Shown: positions 1 to 6,801, counted from the first letter of the stretch. The stretch is 8,398 nucleotides of DNA from Puniceicoccales bacterium (GCA_031268545.1 JAIRXD010000002.1:1-8398); one strand, 5' to 3'. The notes: generated by a model from the sequence alone, not told the origin. Numbers and translations are program-made.

Positions 1-654
1 GTTCGAAGTATTTTGGGGTAGATCTTTGGTCGAAGTCACGTAGCCGATCACATGGCAGGCGACCTTGCCCAGTGGATAATTCCTAACATATTCTGTTGCA
101 AGCCTTAGGGGCGAATCTGCGGCGATATTTTCCACCAGTGCTACATATTCGGTGTTGGTCAGATTGTCCATTAGGACCAGAGGAATTAGCAATTCTTGAT
201 GGTAGTGGCGTTCGATTTTTGATTGGTTTAGGGCCAGGTTTCGGCCGGTTAGCGCGTTGGCCTGGTCGATGTATTTCTGGATGATATTTTTTCGGGCCTC
301 GAGCTGTAGATTTTTTTTGTTAATGCCTAGGCCAGAGGACTTTACATCTTTTAGCAACCGACTATATTCCCGACTAAATTCCTGGCGAAGCAGCGGTAGA
401 TATAGCTGCAGTTTGGGTTTGGGGGAGTTGTAGGCGAGGAGTTTGCCGTTTCGGTCGTATATATTACCCCGGGGGGCCGGGATCAGAATTCTCCTAAGAT
501 TTTGGCGCCGTTCCTTTTGCAGAAAATAGTCGTGGCAGATTATTTGGCGCCATAATAGGCCGATGGCCAGAAAAATTCCCAGACCAAATAGTATTATATA
601 TAGAAGGGTTAGGCGATTTTTTTTTAGGCCAAGTCTGTGTTCTAATTCGTCCAC
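1..654 (-). CDS. mrdA: Penicillin-binding protein 2-like, class B PBP (partial, C-terminus beyond window)
   Basis: Class B transpeptidase that cross-links peptidoglycan in the periplasm, probably during elongation with RodA. Only the first 218 codons are present; the catalytic domain lies beyond base 1. The protein opens with a charged cytoplasmic segment, one membrane anchor at about residues 15-37, then the pedestal motif PAPRGNIYDRNGKLLA (59-74) and, near the edge, RNYPLGKVACHVIGYV (191-206), both typical of the PBP dimerisation domain. The linker between them (about 85-185) is long and basic. The start is a GTG, chosen because an in-frame TAA lies just upstream and no ATG occurs before the anchor; I see no clear ribosome site. 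It begins 18 bases after the upp stop, so it is probably cotranscribed with upp. PBP2 is favoured over FtsI by the spacing and YPLG...HVIGYV pattern, but FtsI cannot be excluded without the catalytic part. Confidence 0.85.
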   Translation of the reverse strand, partial: MDELEHRLGLKKNRLTLLYIILFGLGIFLAIGLLWRQIICHDYFLQKERRQNLRRILIPAPRGNIYDRNGKLLAYNSPKPKLQLYLPLLRQEFSREYSRLLKDVKSSGLGINKKNLQLEARKNIIQKYIDQANALTGRNLALNQSKIERHYHQELLIPLVLMDNLTNTEYVALVENIAADSPLRLATEYVRNYPLGKVACHVIGYVTSTKDLPQNTSN

Positions 655-672
655 CGCGTCGGGATTTGTTGG

Positions 673-1293
673 TTAAATTGTTGCATTGAATCTGTCGCCA
701 AAATCCCCGAGGCCTGGGGTTATGTACTTCTGTGGGTTGATGTTATCGTCGACGGCTGCGCTATAAATGTGGATATTATCAAATTTTTCCAAGATGGATT
801 TTATGCCCGGTGAGGCGGCGATGATGCAGCATAGCGAGAGGGTTTTGGGGTTGTTTTGTAAAATGCGTCGGATGGCCCGGCTGGCCGAGCCGCCGGTGGC
901 CAGGACCGGATCAAGAATTAACACGTTGGTATCGTTGATGTTAGGTAAGCTCTCATGGTAGTATGATACTTGGTTATTTTTTTCATTACGCCGGAGGCCG
1001 AGGTAGCCGATTTTTGCATCCGGGACCAGATTGATGGCACAGTTTAGCATGGCCAGGCCTGATCGCAGAATTGGTACGAATGCCACCGGATTTTCTAGGG
1101 AATGAGCCCTGCAGGTCGCCAGGGGTGTTTTGATGCTTATCTCCTTGGTAGAGAAGCGATTAGATGCTTCTAAAATCAGGCCAAAAGTGATTTGATTACA
1201 GGTTTGGCGGAACTGAATCAATGGGCTGGTTTCCTGCCTTAGGGTGGCTAGAGCGTTCTGTATTATGGGGTTACTTACAATATGCAGGGCCAT
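673..1293 (-). CDS. upp: Uracil phosphoribosyltransferase
   Basis: Cytosolic pyrimidine-salvage enzyme making UMP from uracil and PRPP. The 206-residue length is normal for the family. Visible signatures are PILRSG (74-79), the PRPP-binding loop ILDPVLATGGS (126-136) and the C-terminal uracil-binding segment ITPGLGDFGDRFNAT (191-205). The usual family form of that last segment is GLGDAGDR, so Phe replaces Ala here; the flanking residues that matter are kept. The ATG start gives the expected N-terminus (HIVSNPIIQNALATLRQ). A candidate promoter lies about 45 bases upstream. The gene is followed after 18 bases by the PBP2 gene on the same strand. Its neighbours give no pyrimidine operon, which is common for upp. 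Confidence 0.95.
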   Translation of the reverse strand: MALHIVSNPIIQNALATLRQETSPLIQFRQTCNQITFGLILEASNRFSTKEISIKTPLATCRAHSLENPVAFVPILRSGLAMLNCAINLVPDAKIGYLGLRRNEKNNQVSYYHESLPNINDTNVLILDPVLATGGSASRAIRRILQNNPKTLSLCCIIAASPGIKSILEKFDNIHIYSAAVDDNINPQKYITPGLGDFGDRFNATI

Positions 1294-1337
1294 GGATCAA
1301 AGCCTAGGGTCGATTCAGGGCAAATCAATGTGAAAAT

Positions 1338-1367
1338 TTAATATTGCACTAGAAGTAACCTTATCAA
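1338..1367 (-). promoter_or_regulatory. Candidate sigma-70-type promoter of upp (and PBP2 gene)
   Basis: On the minus strand TTGATA (1362-1367) and TATTAA (1338-1343) are separated by 18 bases. Transcription would start near 1331, leaving a leader of roughly 38 bases before the upp ATG. Promoter calls by eye in AT-rich DNA are weak evidence. Confidence 0.4.
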
Positions 1368-1406
1368 TGCTTTAGGATATGCACCATGGCGAGGTTTTTT
1401 AAAAAA

Positions 1407-1446
1407 AATATTTAGATATTGACAAAGGTTCTTTTTGATATCTGAA
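1407..1446 (+). promoter_or_regulatory. Two-part element upstream of the DedA gene, shared with the permease gene
   Basis: The element holds a near-palindrome AATATTTAGATATT (1407-1420), overlapping a TTGACA hexamer (1419-1424), then a 23-base box (1424-1446) starting AAAGGTTCT and containing TTTGATATC. The same two parts occur in the same order and strand ahead of the permease at 8018-8068; the 23-base boxes agree at 20 positions. TTGACA could be a -35 box, but the hexamer 17 bases downstream (CTGAAT, 1442-1447) is a poor -10. An operator or leader element is equally possible. Confidence 0.5.
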
Positions 1447-1458
1447 TAGAGGAAATTT

Positions 1459-1482
1459 ATGAAGAAATGTAGAATTGTTTAG
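1459..1482 (+). CDS. Possible 7-codon leader ORF upstream of the DedA gene
   Basis: ATG-AAG-AAA-TGT-AGA-ATT-GTT-TAG would encode MKKCRIV. It is preceded by AGAGGAAATTT, the best-placed Shine-Dalgarno sequence in the window, and lies just after the shared 23-base box. The DedA start is 39 bases after its stop. It may be a translated leader that affects DedA expression, or chance; an ORF this short has no statistical weight. Confidence 0.25.
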   Translation: MKKCRIV

Positions 1483-1521
1483 AGATTCGGAGGTGCAGTT
1501 GTTGGAGTGAAGTTTTAAGTG

Positions 1522-2082
1522 ATGTCTGATTTGGCAAACATAATAAAAGATTGGGGTTATTTAGCTGTTTTTCTTGGATCCATGATCGAAGGCGAAGTGA
1601 TAGTAATAACTGCTGCTGCTTTTGCTGCCTATAAATTTATGTCCATATCCATGGTTTTCCTGGTGTCATTTATATCTACAGTTTTGACCGATCAGGGGCT
1701 CTTTTGGCTTGGTCGAAAAATGGGTACAGATTGGGTTATTCAGAAATTTCCAAGAGTAAAAAAGGTGGTCGATAGGATATATAAACTGCTGCATCGATTG
1801 GGCGGTTTGTTTATATTTTCCTTTCGATTTATTTACGGAATCCGGATGGCGAGTCCATTAATCCTTGGTGCGGCGGGGATCAATCCGTTAAAATTTGTGA
1901 TTTATAACCTTTTATCAGGTGCGACCTGGGCGATGATTTGTTGCTTTGTGGGTTATATAACAGCTGATGTGGTCATGGATGGAAGGTTTGATGCCATGCC
2001 GGCGGCCGTTGCCATAAGCCTGTTGGTGATCCTGGGGTTGGCGGCCATTGCTCTCTTTCGGAAGACAAGAAAAAAAATATGA
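1522..2082 (+). CDS. DedA family membrane protein, YohD-like
   Basis: Polytopic inner-membrane protein of the DedA/SNARE-associated family, whose members are linked to lipid-carrier recycling, membrane potential and envelope integrity; the exact substrate here is unknown. The 186 residues include an N-terminal hydrophobic stretch with acidic EGE (about 23-25), TDQGLFWLGRKMG (about 56-68), the family arginine segment FRFIYGIRMASP (about 101-112), GAAGI and a following NLLSG. The RFxYGxR form resembles E. coli YohD more than YqjA or YghB. Two or three further hydrophobic helices fill the C-terminal half and the tail is basic (RKTRKKI). ATG 1522 is used; a GTG directly before it (1519) is an alternative. 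GGAG at 1504-1507 is rather distant as a ribosome site. It converges on the acyltransferase gene, both acting at membranes. Confidence 0.85.
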   Translation: MSDLANIIKDWGYLAVFLGSMIEGEVIVITAAAFAAYKFMSISMVFLVSFISTVLTDQGLFWLGRKMGTDWVIQKFPRVKKVVDRIYKLLHRLGGLFIFSFRFIYGIRMASPLILGAAGINPLKFVIYNLLSGATWAMICCFVGYITADVVMDGRFDAMPAAVAISLLVILGLAAIALFRKTRKKI

Positions 2083-2107
2083 TGCAGTGACTGGTTTCGA
2101 ACCCATT

Positions 2108-2133
2108 GACGCCGCCTGTTTATAGGCATCGTC
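2108..2133. terminator. Hairpin between convergent genes, possible bidirectional terminator
   Basis: GACG-CC-GCCT, loop GTTTAT, AGGC-AT-CGTC: two 4-bp GC-rich stems separated by a 2x2 internal loop. It sits between the DedA stop and the acyltransferase stop (overlapping the latter). There is no good T-run directly after it on either strand; a nine-T run follows only at 2149-2157 on the plus strand. Position supports a terminator, sequence only moderately. Confidence 0.4.
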
Positions 2134-2773
2134 TGTTTATATTGATCATTTTTTTTTGTATTAATGCCAAAAGTTCCTCTTCCCGAAGGGTTTTGTACTG
2201 AGATGGTTCCAGGGTTGCAGTAGTGATCCTAATTTTTGAAAATGGTTTCGGAATATAGAATTTGTCCCAAGACTTTAGGCGCCAGGCTGATGCGAAATTG
2301 CAGCCCACCAGAACGATGGGTGTGCCAACTTTTTTTGCTAGATTTGCGATGCCGGCTTTGGCCAGGTATCTTGGGCCGCGTGGTCCATCCGGGGTTAAGG
2401 CACAGTTATAGCCGCAATTTAGTATGTTTTCTAGTTCCATAAGTGCTTCGTGCCCACGGCGTTTGCTAGAGCCACGTACGGCTTTTATGCCGGTGGATTT
2501 GTAGATTTCCGTCAGCCAGGCGCCATCTTTACTTGGGCTAATCAGTCCATAGATATTGCTCCTGGGCATATATCTTTCGTAGATCTCGGCTGCGATGAAT
2601 AACCTGTTGTGCCAGAAGGCGTAAATCTTCGGCGTATCCTTTTTTGGCGAAAGTGCGGTTTGGTCTTCGCCCGATAGCTCTATTTTGAGCGTTTTGTTCC
2701 ATAGGCGTATGAAAATCATAGCGATATAGACCAACACTCTCTTGGCGGGTGACAGAGAATTAACTTTCACCAT
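2120..2773 (-). CDS. DUF374 lysophospholipid acyltransferase family protein
   Basis: Probable membrane-associated acyltransferase of the LPLAT superfamily, DUF374 branch, thought to move acyl chains onto lipid or lipid A-type acceptors; the substrate is not known. The 217 residues have a hydrophobic amphipathic start (about 11-24) and the DUF374 hallmarks in order: FWHNRL (53-58, with the candidate catalytic His55), LISPSKDG (77-84), VRGSSKRRG (99-107) and TPDGPRGPR (127-135). These are strong and complete, and length is normal for the family. The ATG at 2773 is used; no Shine-Dalgarno is evident in front of it (AACCT directly before ATG). The last codons include a nine-A run (2149-2157). It converges with the DedA gene 37 bases away and is divergent from RNase HIII. 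Confidence 0.88.
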   Translation of the reverse strand: MVKVNSLSPAKRVLVYIAMIFIRLWNKTLKIELSGEDQTALSPKKDTPKIYAFWHNRLFIAAEIYERYMPRSNIYGLISPSKDGAWLTEIYKSTGIKAVRGSSKRRGHEALMELENILNCGYNCALTPDGPRGPRYLAKAGIANLAKKVGTPIVLVGCNFASAWRLKSWDKFYIPKPFSKIRITTATLEPSQYKTLREEELLALIQKKMININRRCL

Positions 2774-2852
2774 AGGTTAAAATTTTGTTAATTTATTTAA
2801 ACGAGATGCTAGGGCAATGGTTTGAAATGTCAAAACTTATGAAAAATTGTTG

Positions 2853-2861
2853 TGCTATAAA
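2853..2861 (+). promoter_or_regulatory. Candidate extended -10 promoter for RNase HIII
   Basis: TGCTATAAA fits an extended -10 (TGnTATAAA), though no convincing -35 lies at the right distance; TTGAAA at 2822-2827 is too far. Transcription would begin around 2868, at or beside an in-frame ATG, giving either a leaderless transcript or a 42-base leader to the preferred ATG at 2910. Confidence 0.35.
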
Positions 2862-2909
2862 GTATTTATGAAACTATCATCGCTGATTTTGCAGAGATCA
2901 TTGGAAGCT

Positions 2910-3854
2910 ATGGACAAAAAAAAGAATTGCATTTATTCGATAAAACTTACTCAACATCAGGCCCAGAAGCTGAAGGAGTATTGCCTGGCAAGGCTATGGG
3001 ATACCTACGAGGTGGCCTATGCGGATTTCGCATTTAAAGGCAACGGAATCAACATCGTACATTACAATAGTGGCAAGACCGTCGTCCAGGGAAAGAAAAC
3101 CGAGGAATTCGTCACCTTTGTTCTGGAACCTGAGATAACGCTGGAATTTAATTTTGGCCAGAATGATGACCCAGATCCTCTTTGGTTTGAAGAACATGCA
3201 GGTCTAGATGAGAGTGGCAAGGGTGATCTTTTTGGCCCCCTGGTCACTGCCTGTGTCATAGCCAGGACTGATGGAATTAAGGCTTTGTTGGCGAAGGGGA
3301 TAAAGGACAGCAAGAAGATTCATTCGGAAAATGTCATTTTGGATCTGGATGCGAAAATAAATTCACAAAAAGGGGTTACCTGCAAAAAAATGACTCTTAG
3401 CATGAAGAAATACAACGAGTTATATACTTCGTTCGGGTCTAATATAAATAGGTTACTGGCCTGGATGCACTCCAGATCGCTTTTGGATGCATTGCAGATT
3501 CAGCCGGTTGGCCGCGGTTTGTTGGATCAATTTTCAAAGGCGCCATTGGTGCAGCGGTATCTCGGGCATATGGATGATTTCAGGCTTGACATGGAAACCA
3601 AGGCCGAACGGGATCCGGTAGTGGCTGCGGCATCGATAGTTGCGAGAGCGGAATATGTTCGGCAGATGCGCGAGCTGTCAAAGTTGGCCGGCGAAAAATT
3701 ACAGAAGGGTGCCGGGGCAAAAACCATTGAGCAGGCTAAAATTTTGGTGAAAAAATTTGGCGATGAGCGACTGGGGGAATTCGCAAAGCTGCACTTTGGA
3801 ACGGCTTACATTGCACGCGGCTTGGTTCCTCCCGGTGATGAATTTATTACTTGA
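2910..3854 (+). CDS. rnhC: Ribonuclease HIII
   Basis: Endonuclease cutting the RNA strand of RNA-DNA hybrids (R-loops, Okazaki primers) in the cytosol. The 314 residues show an N-terminal TBP-like substrate-binding domain (about 5-80, with YNSGKTVVQGK) and a C-terminal RNase H fold: GLDESGKGDLFGPLV (98-112) carries the first catalytic Asp-Glu pair, KDSKKI (132-137) follows, then LLDQF (204-208) with the third acid and KAERDPVVAAASIVARAEY (231-249). The ending GAGAKTIEQA...KLHFGTA is typical of HIII rather than HII. ATG 2910 is chosen because the domain starts there and GGAAG stands just before it; in-frame alternatives at 2868 (ATG) and 2847 (TTG) would add 14 or 21 residues without known homology. 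RNase HIII occurs in Firmicutes, Chlamydiae and other PVC bacteria. Confidence 0.92.
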   Translation: MDKKKNCIYSIKLTQHQAQKLKEYCLARLWDTYEVAYADFAFKGNGINIVHYNSGKTVVQGKKTEEFVTFVLEPEITLEFNFGQNDDPDPLWFEEHAGLDESGKGDLFGPLVTACVIARTDGIKALLAKGIKDSKKIHSENVILDLDAKINSQKGVTCKKMTLSMKKYNELYTSFGSNINRLLAWMHSRSLLDALQIQPVGRGLLDQFSKAPLVQRYLGHMDDFRLDMETKAERDPVVAAASIVARAEYVRQMRELSKLAGEKLQKGAGAKTIEQAKILVKKFGDERLGEFAKLHFGTAYIARGLVPPGDEFIT

Positions 3855-3879
3855 AAATTTCAAAATTTTATTATTAATC
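3851..3879 (+). promoter_or_regulatory. Candidate promoter of secG overlapping the RNase HIII stop
   Basis: TTGAAA (3851-3856) overlaps the TGA stop of RNase HIII; TATTAA (3872-3877, 15-base spacer) or TTAATC (3874-3879, 17-base spacer) could serve as -10. The transcript would start around 3885, under 10 bases before the secG ATG. Confidence 0.3.
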
Positions 3880-3893
3880 TATCTTCGTTTGCT

Positions 3894-4412
3894 ATGAGTA
3901 TGTTTTTTATAGTTATCCTGACTGCGGCTCTAATCCTGGTCAGTATGTTTATTGTTATGATCATTTTGATGCAGCGACCGAACGAAGAAACTGGCCTAGG
4001 TGCCACATTAGGAGAGGGTTCTGTGACGGCTGTATTCGGTGGTGACGCGGTCAATGTGCTGGCCCGATGGACCAAATGGTGTGTGGGATTTTTTTATTTA
4101 GCGTCATTTTTGCTGGCCATGATATATATGGCTAGAGAACATAAAGCGGGTAACCCCGATGATATTCTACCAAAAAAAATGGACATGTCTGCCCAAGAAA
4201 AATCCGATGACTCCGAGGTGGTTCCGGAAGGAAATAATGGCCCAGATGGTTCGGGTGCTGTGGACGATGTGAATGCAAACAAACCCGAAGATGTGGTCGA
4301 TGATTTGGAATCTGTGCTGGAAAAAGATGATGACTCCAAAAAAGGGTCAGATGAAGCTTCGGCCGATTCTGATGAAACTCCCGGCGAAACATCCGATGAG
4401 GTGAGTGAGTGA
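3894..4412 (+). CDS. secG: Preprotein translocase subunit SecG with long acidic C-terminal tail
   Basis: Small accessory subunit of the SecYEG protein-export channel in the inner membrane. The first 80 residues are a complete SecG: helix 1 at about 4-26, the family MQRPNEETGLGATLGEG loop (26-42), FGGDAVNVLARWTKW (48-62), and helix 2 at about 63-80. A low-complexity tail of about 92 residues follows, with 30 Asp/Glu, many Ser and Gly, and few hydrophobics. E. coli SecG has both ends in the periplasm, so by analogy the tail would be periplasmic; this is inference. Bacterial SecG is usually 70-130 residues, so 172 is long. The gene overlaps the next one by 8 bases, suggesting coupled translation. 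A second ATG (3900) lies two codons into the frame. No clear ribosome site is seen. Confidence 0.9.
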   Translation: MSMFFIVILTAALILVSMFIVMIILMQRPNEETGLGATLGEGSVTAVFGGDAVNVLARWTKWCVGFFYLASFLLAMIYMAREHKAGNPDDILPKKMDMSAQEKSDDSEVVPEGNNGPDGSGAVDDVNANKPEDVVDDLESVLEKDDDSKKGSDEASADSDETPGETSDEVSE

Positions 4413-5352
4413 AGTGATCCGTGTCTTTCTGTGCCTAGTTGCTGTTTTCTTTAGCCGCGATCTGGGTGCATCGATGGCCCATAGATCATTCACTCCGACC
4501 CTAACTCCAAAGCAGGCTGAGCTTGAGTTGGAAAAGCTTAGGCGTCAACAGCTGGGTAGCTACTCTCTGGTTTTTGATCTGGAGCATAGAGCAAAAAAAT
4601 CCCAAAAAATTGTCGAAACCTGCTCCATATTCGGTTCAGAAATAGCGTGCAGTCGGGCGATGAGGATAGATTTGCCTAGCCGAAAAACATCCCTATTGCT
4701 CACAGCGGTTAATTCATCGCTGCCATCGATGTTGCTATGTCGTTGGGATGCAATACCTAAGAGATCAATTTTCAGCACATCCGAACCGGCCATGCTATTA
4801 CGCGACCCGTTGTCCTGGTTGAAGTCGATGACTCCAGCATTGCCGTTCATGAAATTGGTCCGGGGTACTAAACCAGTCCTAGAATCAACTGGCGATATAT
4901 ACAAACCCATTGTGCCGGAGTTCTTTTTCACACCGGCAGATATGGGATTTTCATTCATTTTCTGGGATAAATCAACCTATCTCGGGCCCAAAAAGGTTCT
5001 TGGTTTAAAAACCCAGCAGTTCAAGCTCGAGCCAAGTCCTTCCCAGGCTGTGGGTTTGGCCGATGTCAGTTATCTGCGTATTTCATTATGCACCTCCTAT
5101 GGCACGATAATAAGAGTTGAGTACTTTAATGGGCGAAATGTTTTGCTAAAAAAAATGGATCTATTGAGGTTTAAGAAGGTCAGCGGCAATTGGATAATGA
5201 CGGAAGTAGATATGGTAGATGAGCTAACCCACAGTAAAACAACCCTTCGGGTTAAAAAGGCAGCATTTGGTGGCGATATCAACAGGTATTTATCCGAAGC
5301 CTCTCTGGCCGAAGCGGTTAGTAAAACTGACCTGAAATATACCGATGTCTGA
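4405..5352 (+). CDS. Outer-membrane lipoprotein-sorting protein (LolA-like, COG2834 type)
   Basis: Probable periplasmic LolA/LolB-fold protein that binds lipid or lipoprotein acyl chains. A signal peptide is visible: hydrophobic core VFLCLVAVFF (about 7-16) with a likely cut after LGA (20-22). The mature region has the family layout: TPKQAELELEKLR near the start, a central half with weak conservation, then FTPADMGFSFIFWDKSTYLG (175-194), KVLGLKTQQFKLEP (197-210), a strand with RVEYFNGRNVLLKKMDL (237-253) and FKKVSGNWIMTEVDM (256-270). These are typical of verrucomicrobial COG2834 proteins as I recall them. The GTG start overlaps secG; a second GTG at 4414 is also possible and leaves the signal peptide intact. 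Its stop is one base from the stop of a converging gene. Classical LolA is shorter (about 200 residues), so a true LolA role is unproven. Confidence 0.7.
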   Translation: MSEVIRVFLCLVAVFFSRDLGASMAHRSFTPTLTPKQAELELEKLRRQQLGSYSLVFDLEHRAKKSQKIVETCSIFGSEIACSRAMRIDLPSRKTSLLLTAVNSSLPSMLLCRWDAIPKRSIFSTSEPAMLLRDPLSWLKSMTPALPFMKLVRGTKPVLESTGDIYKPIVPEFFFTPADMGFSFIFWDKSTYLGPKKVLGLKTQQFKLEPSPSQAVGLADVSYLRISLCTSYGTIIRVEYFNGRNVLLKKMDLLRFKKVSGNWIMTEVDMVDELTHSKTTLRVKKAAFGGDINRYLSEASLAEAVSKTDLKYTDV

Positions 5353-5353
5353 C

Positions 5354-5971
5354 CTAAATATCCTTCTCGTCGCGGAACAGGGTCGGTTGCCTCTCGATTT
5401 TCATATCCGCATAGGGTGGCAATTGATTGGCATTGTAAAGACCGAATGTGAATAAATCGGCCTCGGTCTTGATTTTTTTATAAAATTCCTCTCGCTTTTG
5501 AACGGTTTCCAATGATTTGCTGCATTCCTTTTCGCCCAGTGGCATTTTTGTACCATCTATCGTTATCCTAACCACATGGAAATCAGGATCTTTTATCAGA
5601 TTGTAGCGCTTTCTCAGATCTCCGGGAATGTAAAAATATATATTTTGTTCACTGGAAGTTGGCAATGTAAATATTCTGCAGGAGGATTTGAAGGCCAACA
5701 TCTTACCATCTTTTCCAAGTCCATTATAGCCGATATACAATTTTATCCTGCAATCATCTACCCATTTGACACCGGGGTTCCCGGATTCTGCTATTATGGA
5801 AAGTTTTACTTCCCCCCAGCGTTTCATTGCAATCATAAGCCTATTTTTGGAAAACTTTATGCTTTTCAGATATACCTCAGCATTTCCGCTTGGCTGGGCC
5901 GGCAGACTTATGAACATCAATGATAATAAAAAAAATATTGCTACTAAACGCTTTATACAATACACACTCAT
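5354..5971 (-). CDS. Exported protein of unknown function
   Basis: I do not recognise this family. The ATG at 5971 gives 205 residues starting with a good signal peptide: basic MSVYCIKR, hydrophobic core LVAIFFLLSLMFISL and a probable cut near PAQPSGNA (24-31). In-frame ATGs at 5983 and 6007 would place extra residues before the signal and are less likely. The mature protein is rich in beta-type segments (VYLKSIKFSKNRLMIAMKRWGEVKLSI) and contains two cysteines about 40 residues apart that could form a disulfide (DDCRIKLYIGYNGLG and SSCRIFTLP), with a third in KECSKS. It looks like a periplasmic or surface beta-domain protein. It is convergent with the lipoprotein-sorting gene (one-base gap) and divergent from the small gene at 6038. 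Confidence 0.75.
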   Translation of the reverse strand: MSVYCIKRLVAIFFLLSLMFISLPAQPSGNAEVYLKSIKFSKNRLMIAMKRWGEVKLSIIAESGNPGVKWVDDCRIKLYIGYNGLGKDGKMLAFKSSCRIFTLPTSSEQNIYFYIPGDLRKRYNLIKDPDFHVVRITIDGTKMPLGEKECSKSLETVQKREEFYKKIKTEADLFTFGLYNANQLPPYADMKIERQPTLFRDEKDI

Positions 5972-6037
5972 AGCTTGTACCATTCTATTTTTATAAATGA
6001 TTGCCACAAGTAAAAAAAAAGCTAGATTTGCTTAATC

Positions 6038-6304
6038 ATGACAGAATCACAATTTTCTCAGGTAGTAAACAGTGAAGGAAAATATGTTCAGATGAACAAC
6101 AATCGCGGTGCATTGAATGAAATTAATAAAAGCCCGACAGATCCAAAGCCTAGTGATCCTAGTGCGCAGGAATCTAAGCCATCGGTGATGTTGAGCGTAG
6201 ATTTTGAAAAAGCTTTGACCATCGAACACGGAGGAGCGGACCTAGAGGATCCGACGAAAAATGCGCCTGTTGCCGCTGAAAATAAACCAGTTGGCACGAT
6301 TTAA
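6038..6304 (+). CDS. Small hydrophilic protein of unknown function
   Basis: An 88-residue ORF rich in Ser, Asn, Pro, Lys and Asp/Glu, with no signal peptide or membrane segment. A central low-complexity part (SPTDPKPSDPSAQESKPS) suggests a disordered linker; the more structured candidate is MLSVDFEKALTIEHGGADLE (51-70). No Shine-Dalgarno is seen before ATG 6038. It is divergent from the exported-protein gene 66 bases away and its stop abuts the stop of the next, converging gene with no base between. Opposite-strand ORFs here are shorter and look like shadows. I favour a real gene because it fills the gap exactly between its neighbours, but it could be spurious. Confidence 0.5.
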   Translation: MTESQFSQVVNSEGKYVQMNNNRGALNEINKSPTDPKPSDPSAQESKPSVMLSVDFEKALTIEHGGADLEDPTKNAPVAAENKPVGTI

Positions 6305-6787
6305 TCAATCCAAATCTATTTTTTTTGGCCTTTCCAGATCTGGATGTCCATATTGATCATCGAGATATGATACATAGGTGGTTATTAGGTCGTTGAAGGC
6401 GCTGTGCAACGCTTCGCTGAGATCGTTTATTTGATTTTTGTTTAGTGCGTTGATGTCTTCATTTATTATCTCATCCACAAAAAACAGGAAGGTGTTAAAC
6501 ATCTCCTGGCATGGCATTGGCACCATCGATCTCTGCTTGATCAATAATTGCTTTTGCCCTTCAACTTCTTTGGAGGATGCCTGGAATACGAGGAACTTTA
6601 GGCACGTTTCCATCGTATCCAGAGCCATGCCTGTTATGGGCGCTGCTTCAAGTTTTTTTTCCGTATATCTTTCGAGGAGAACGCGTTGTGTTTCATTGGT
6701 CGGTGTTTTGTATTTAAACCCGAGATAGATCAACTCTGCCATCAAAAGCAGGCATAGACCAACCAAAACTATTTTTAGGTTTTTCAT
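6305..6787 (-). CDS. Membrane-anchored protein of unknown function
   Basis: A 160-residue protein not recognised from any family. It starts with a basic residue pair and one hydrophobic segment (IVLVGLCLLLMAELIYLGF, about 6-24) that reads as an uncleaved anchor, since no clear signal-peptidase site follows. The rest (25-160) is hydrophilic and probably helical, with cysteines at 62 and 93 in TMETCLKFLVF and MPCQEMF, and a charged tail. With the usual positive-inside rule the bulk would be outside the cytoplasm. A TTGACA-17-TAACAT promoter lies directly upstream, so it can be transcribed apart from the glycosylase gene 55 bases before it on the same strand. GGAG stands almost against the ATG, too near for an ordinary ribosome site. 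Confidence 0.75.
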   Translation of the reverse strand: MKNLKIVLVGLCLLLMAELIYLGFKYKTPTNETQRVLLERYTEKKLEAAPITGMALDTMETCLKFLVFQASSKEVEGQKQLLIKQRSMVPMPCQEMFNTFLFFVDEIINEDINALNKNQINDLSEALHSAFNDLITTYVSYLDDQYGHPDLERPKKIDLD

Positions 6788-6801
6788 GCTCCGAGTTTGG
6801 C

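Noticed and set aside
2083..2107. tRNA-like T-arm on the minus strand (GGGTTCGAAACC) between the DedA and acyltransferase genes, possible tRNA remnant or attachment site
   Set aside because: The five-base stem would contain a G-A mismatch, no CCA or acceptor stem follows, and no D or anticodon arm can be drawn upstream. Without integrase or a repeat partner it is best taken as chance.
4094..4392. Two overlapping minus-strand ORFs opposite the acidic SecG tail
   Set aside because: Ser- and His-rich low-complexity readings are the expected complement of Asp/Glu/Ser codons in the tail.
4560..4958. 132-codon minus-strand ORF opposite the lipoprotein-sorting gene
   Set aside because: It lies wholly inside a gene with a signal peptide and recognisable family motifs and has no motif or start context of its own; a shadow frame.
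5576..5923. 115-codon plus-strand ORF opposite the exported-protein gene
   Set aside because: The minus strand encodes a complete protein with a textbook signal peptide; the plus reading shows no domain or ribosome site.
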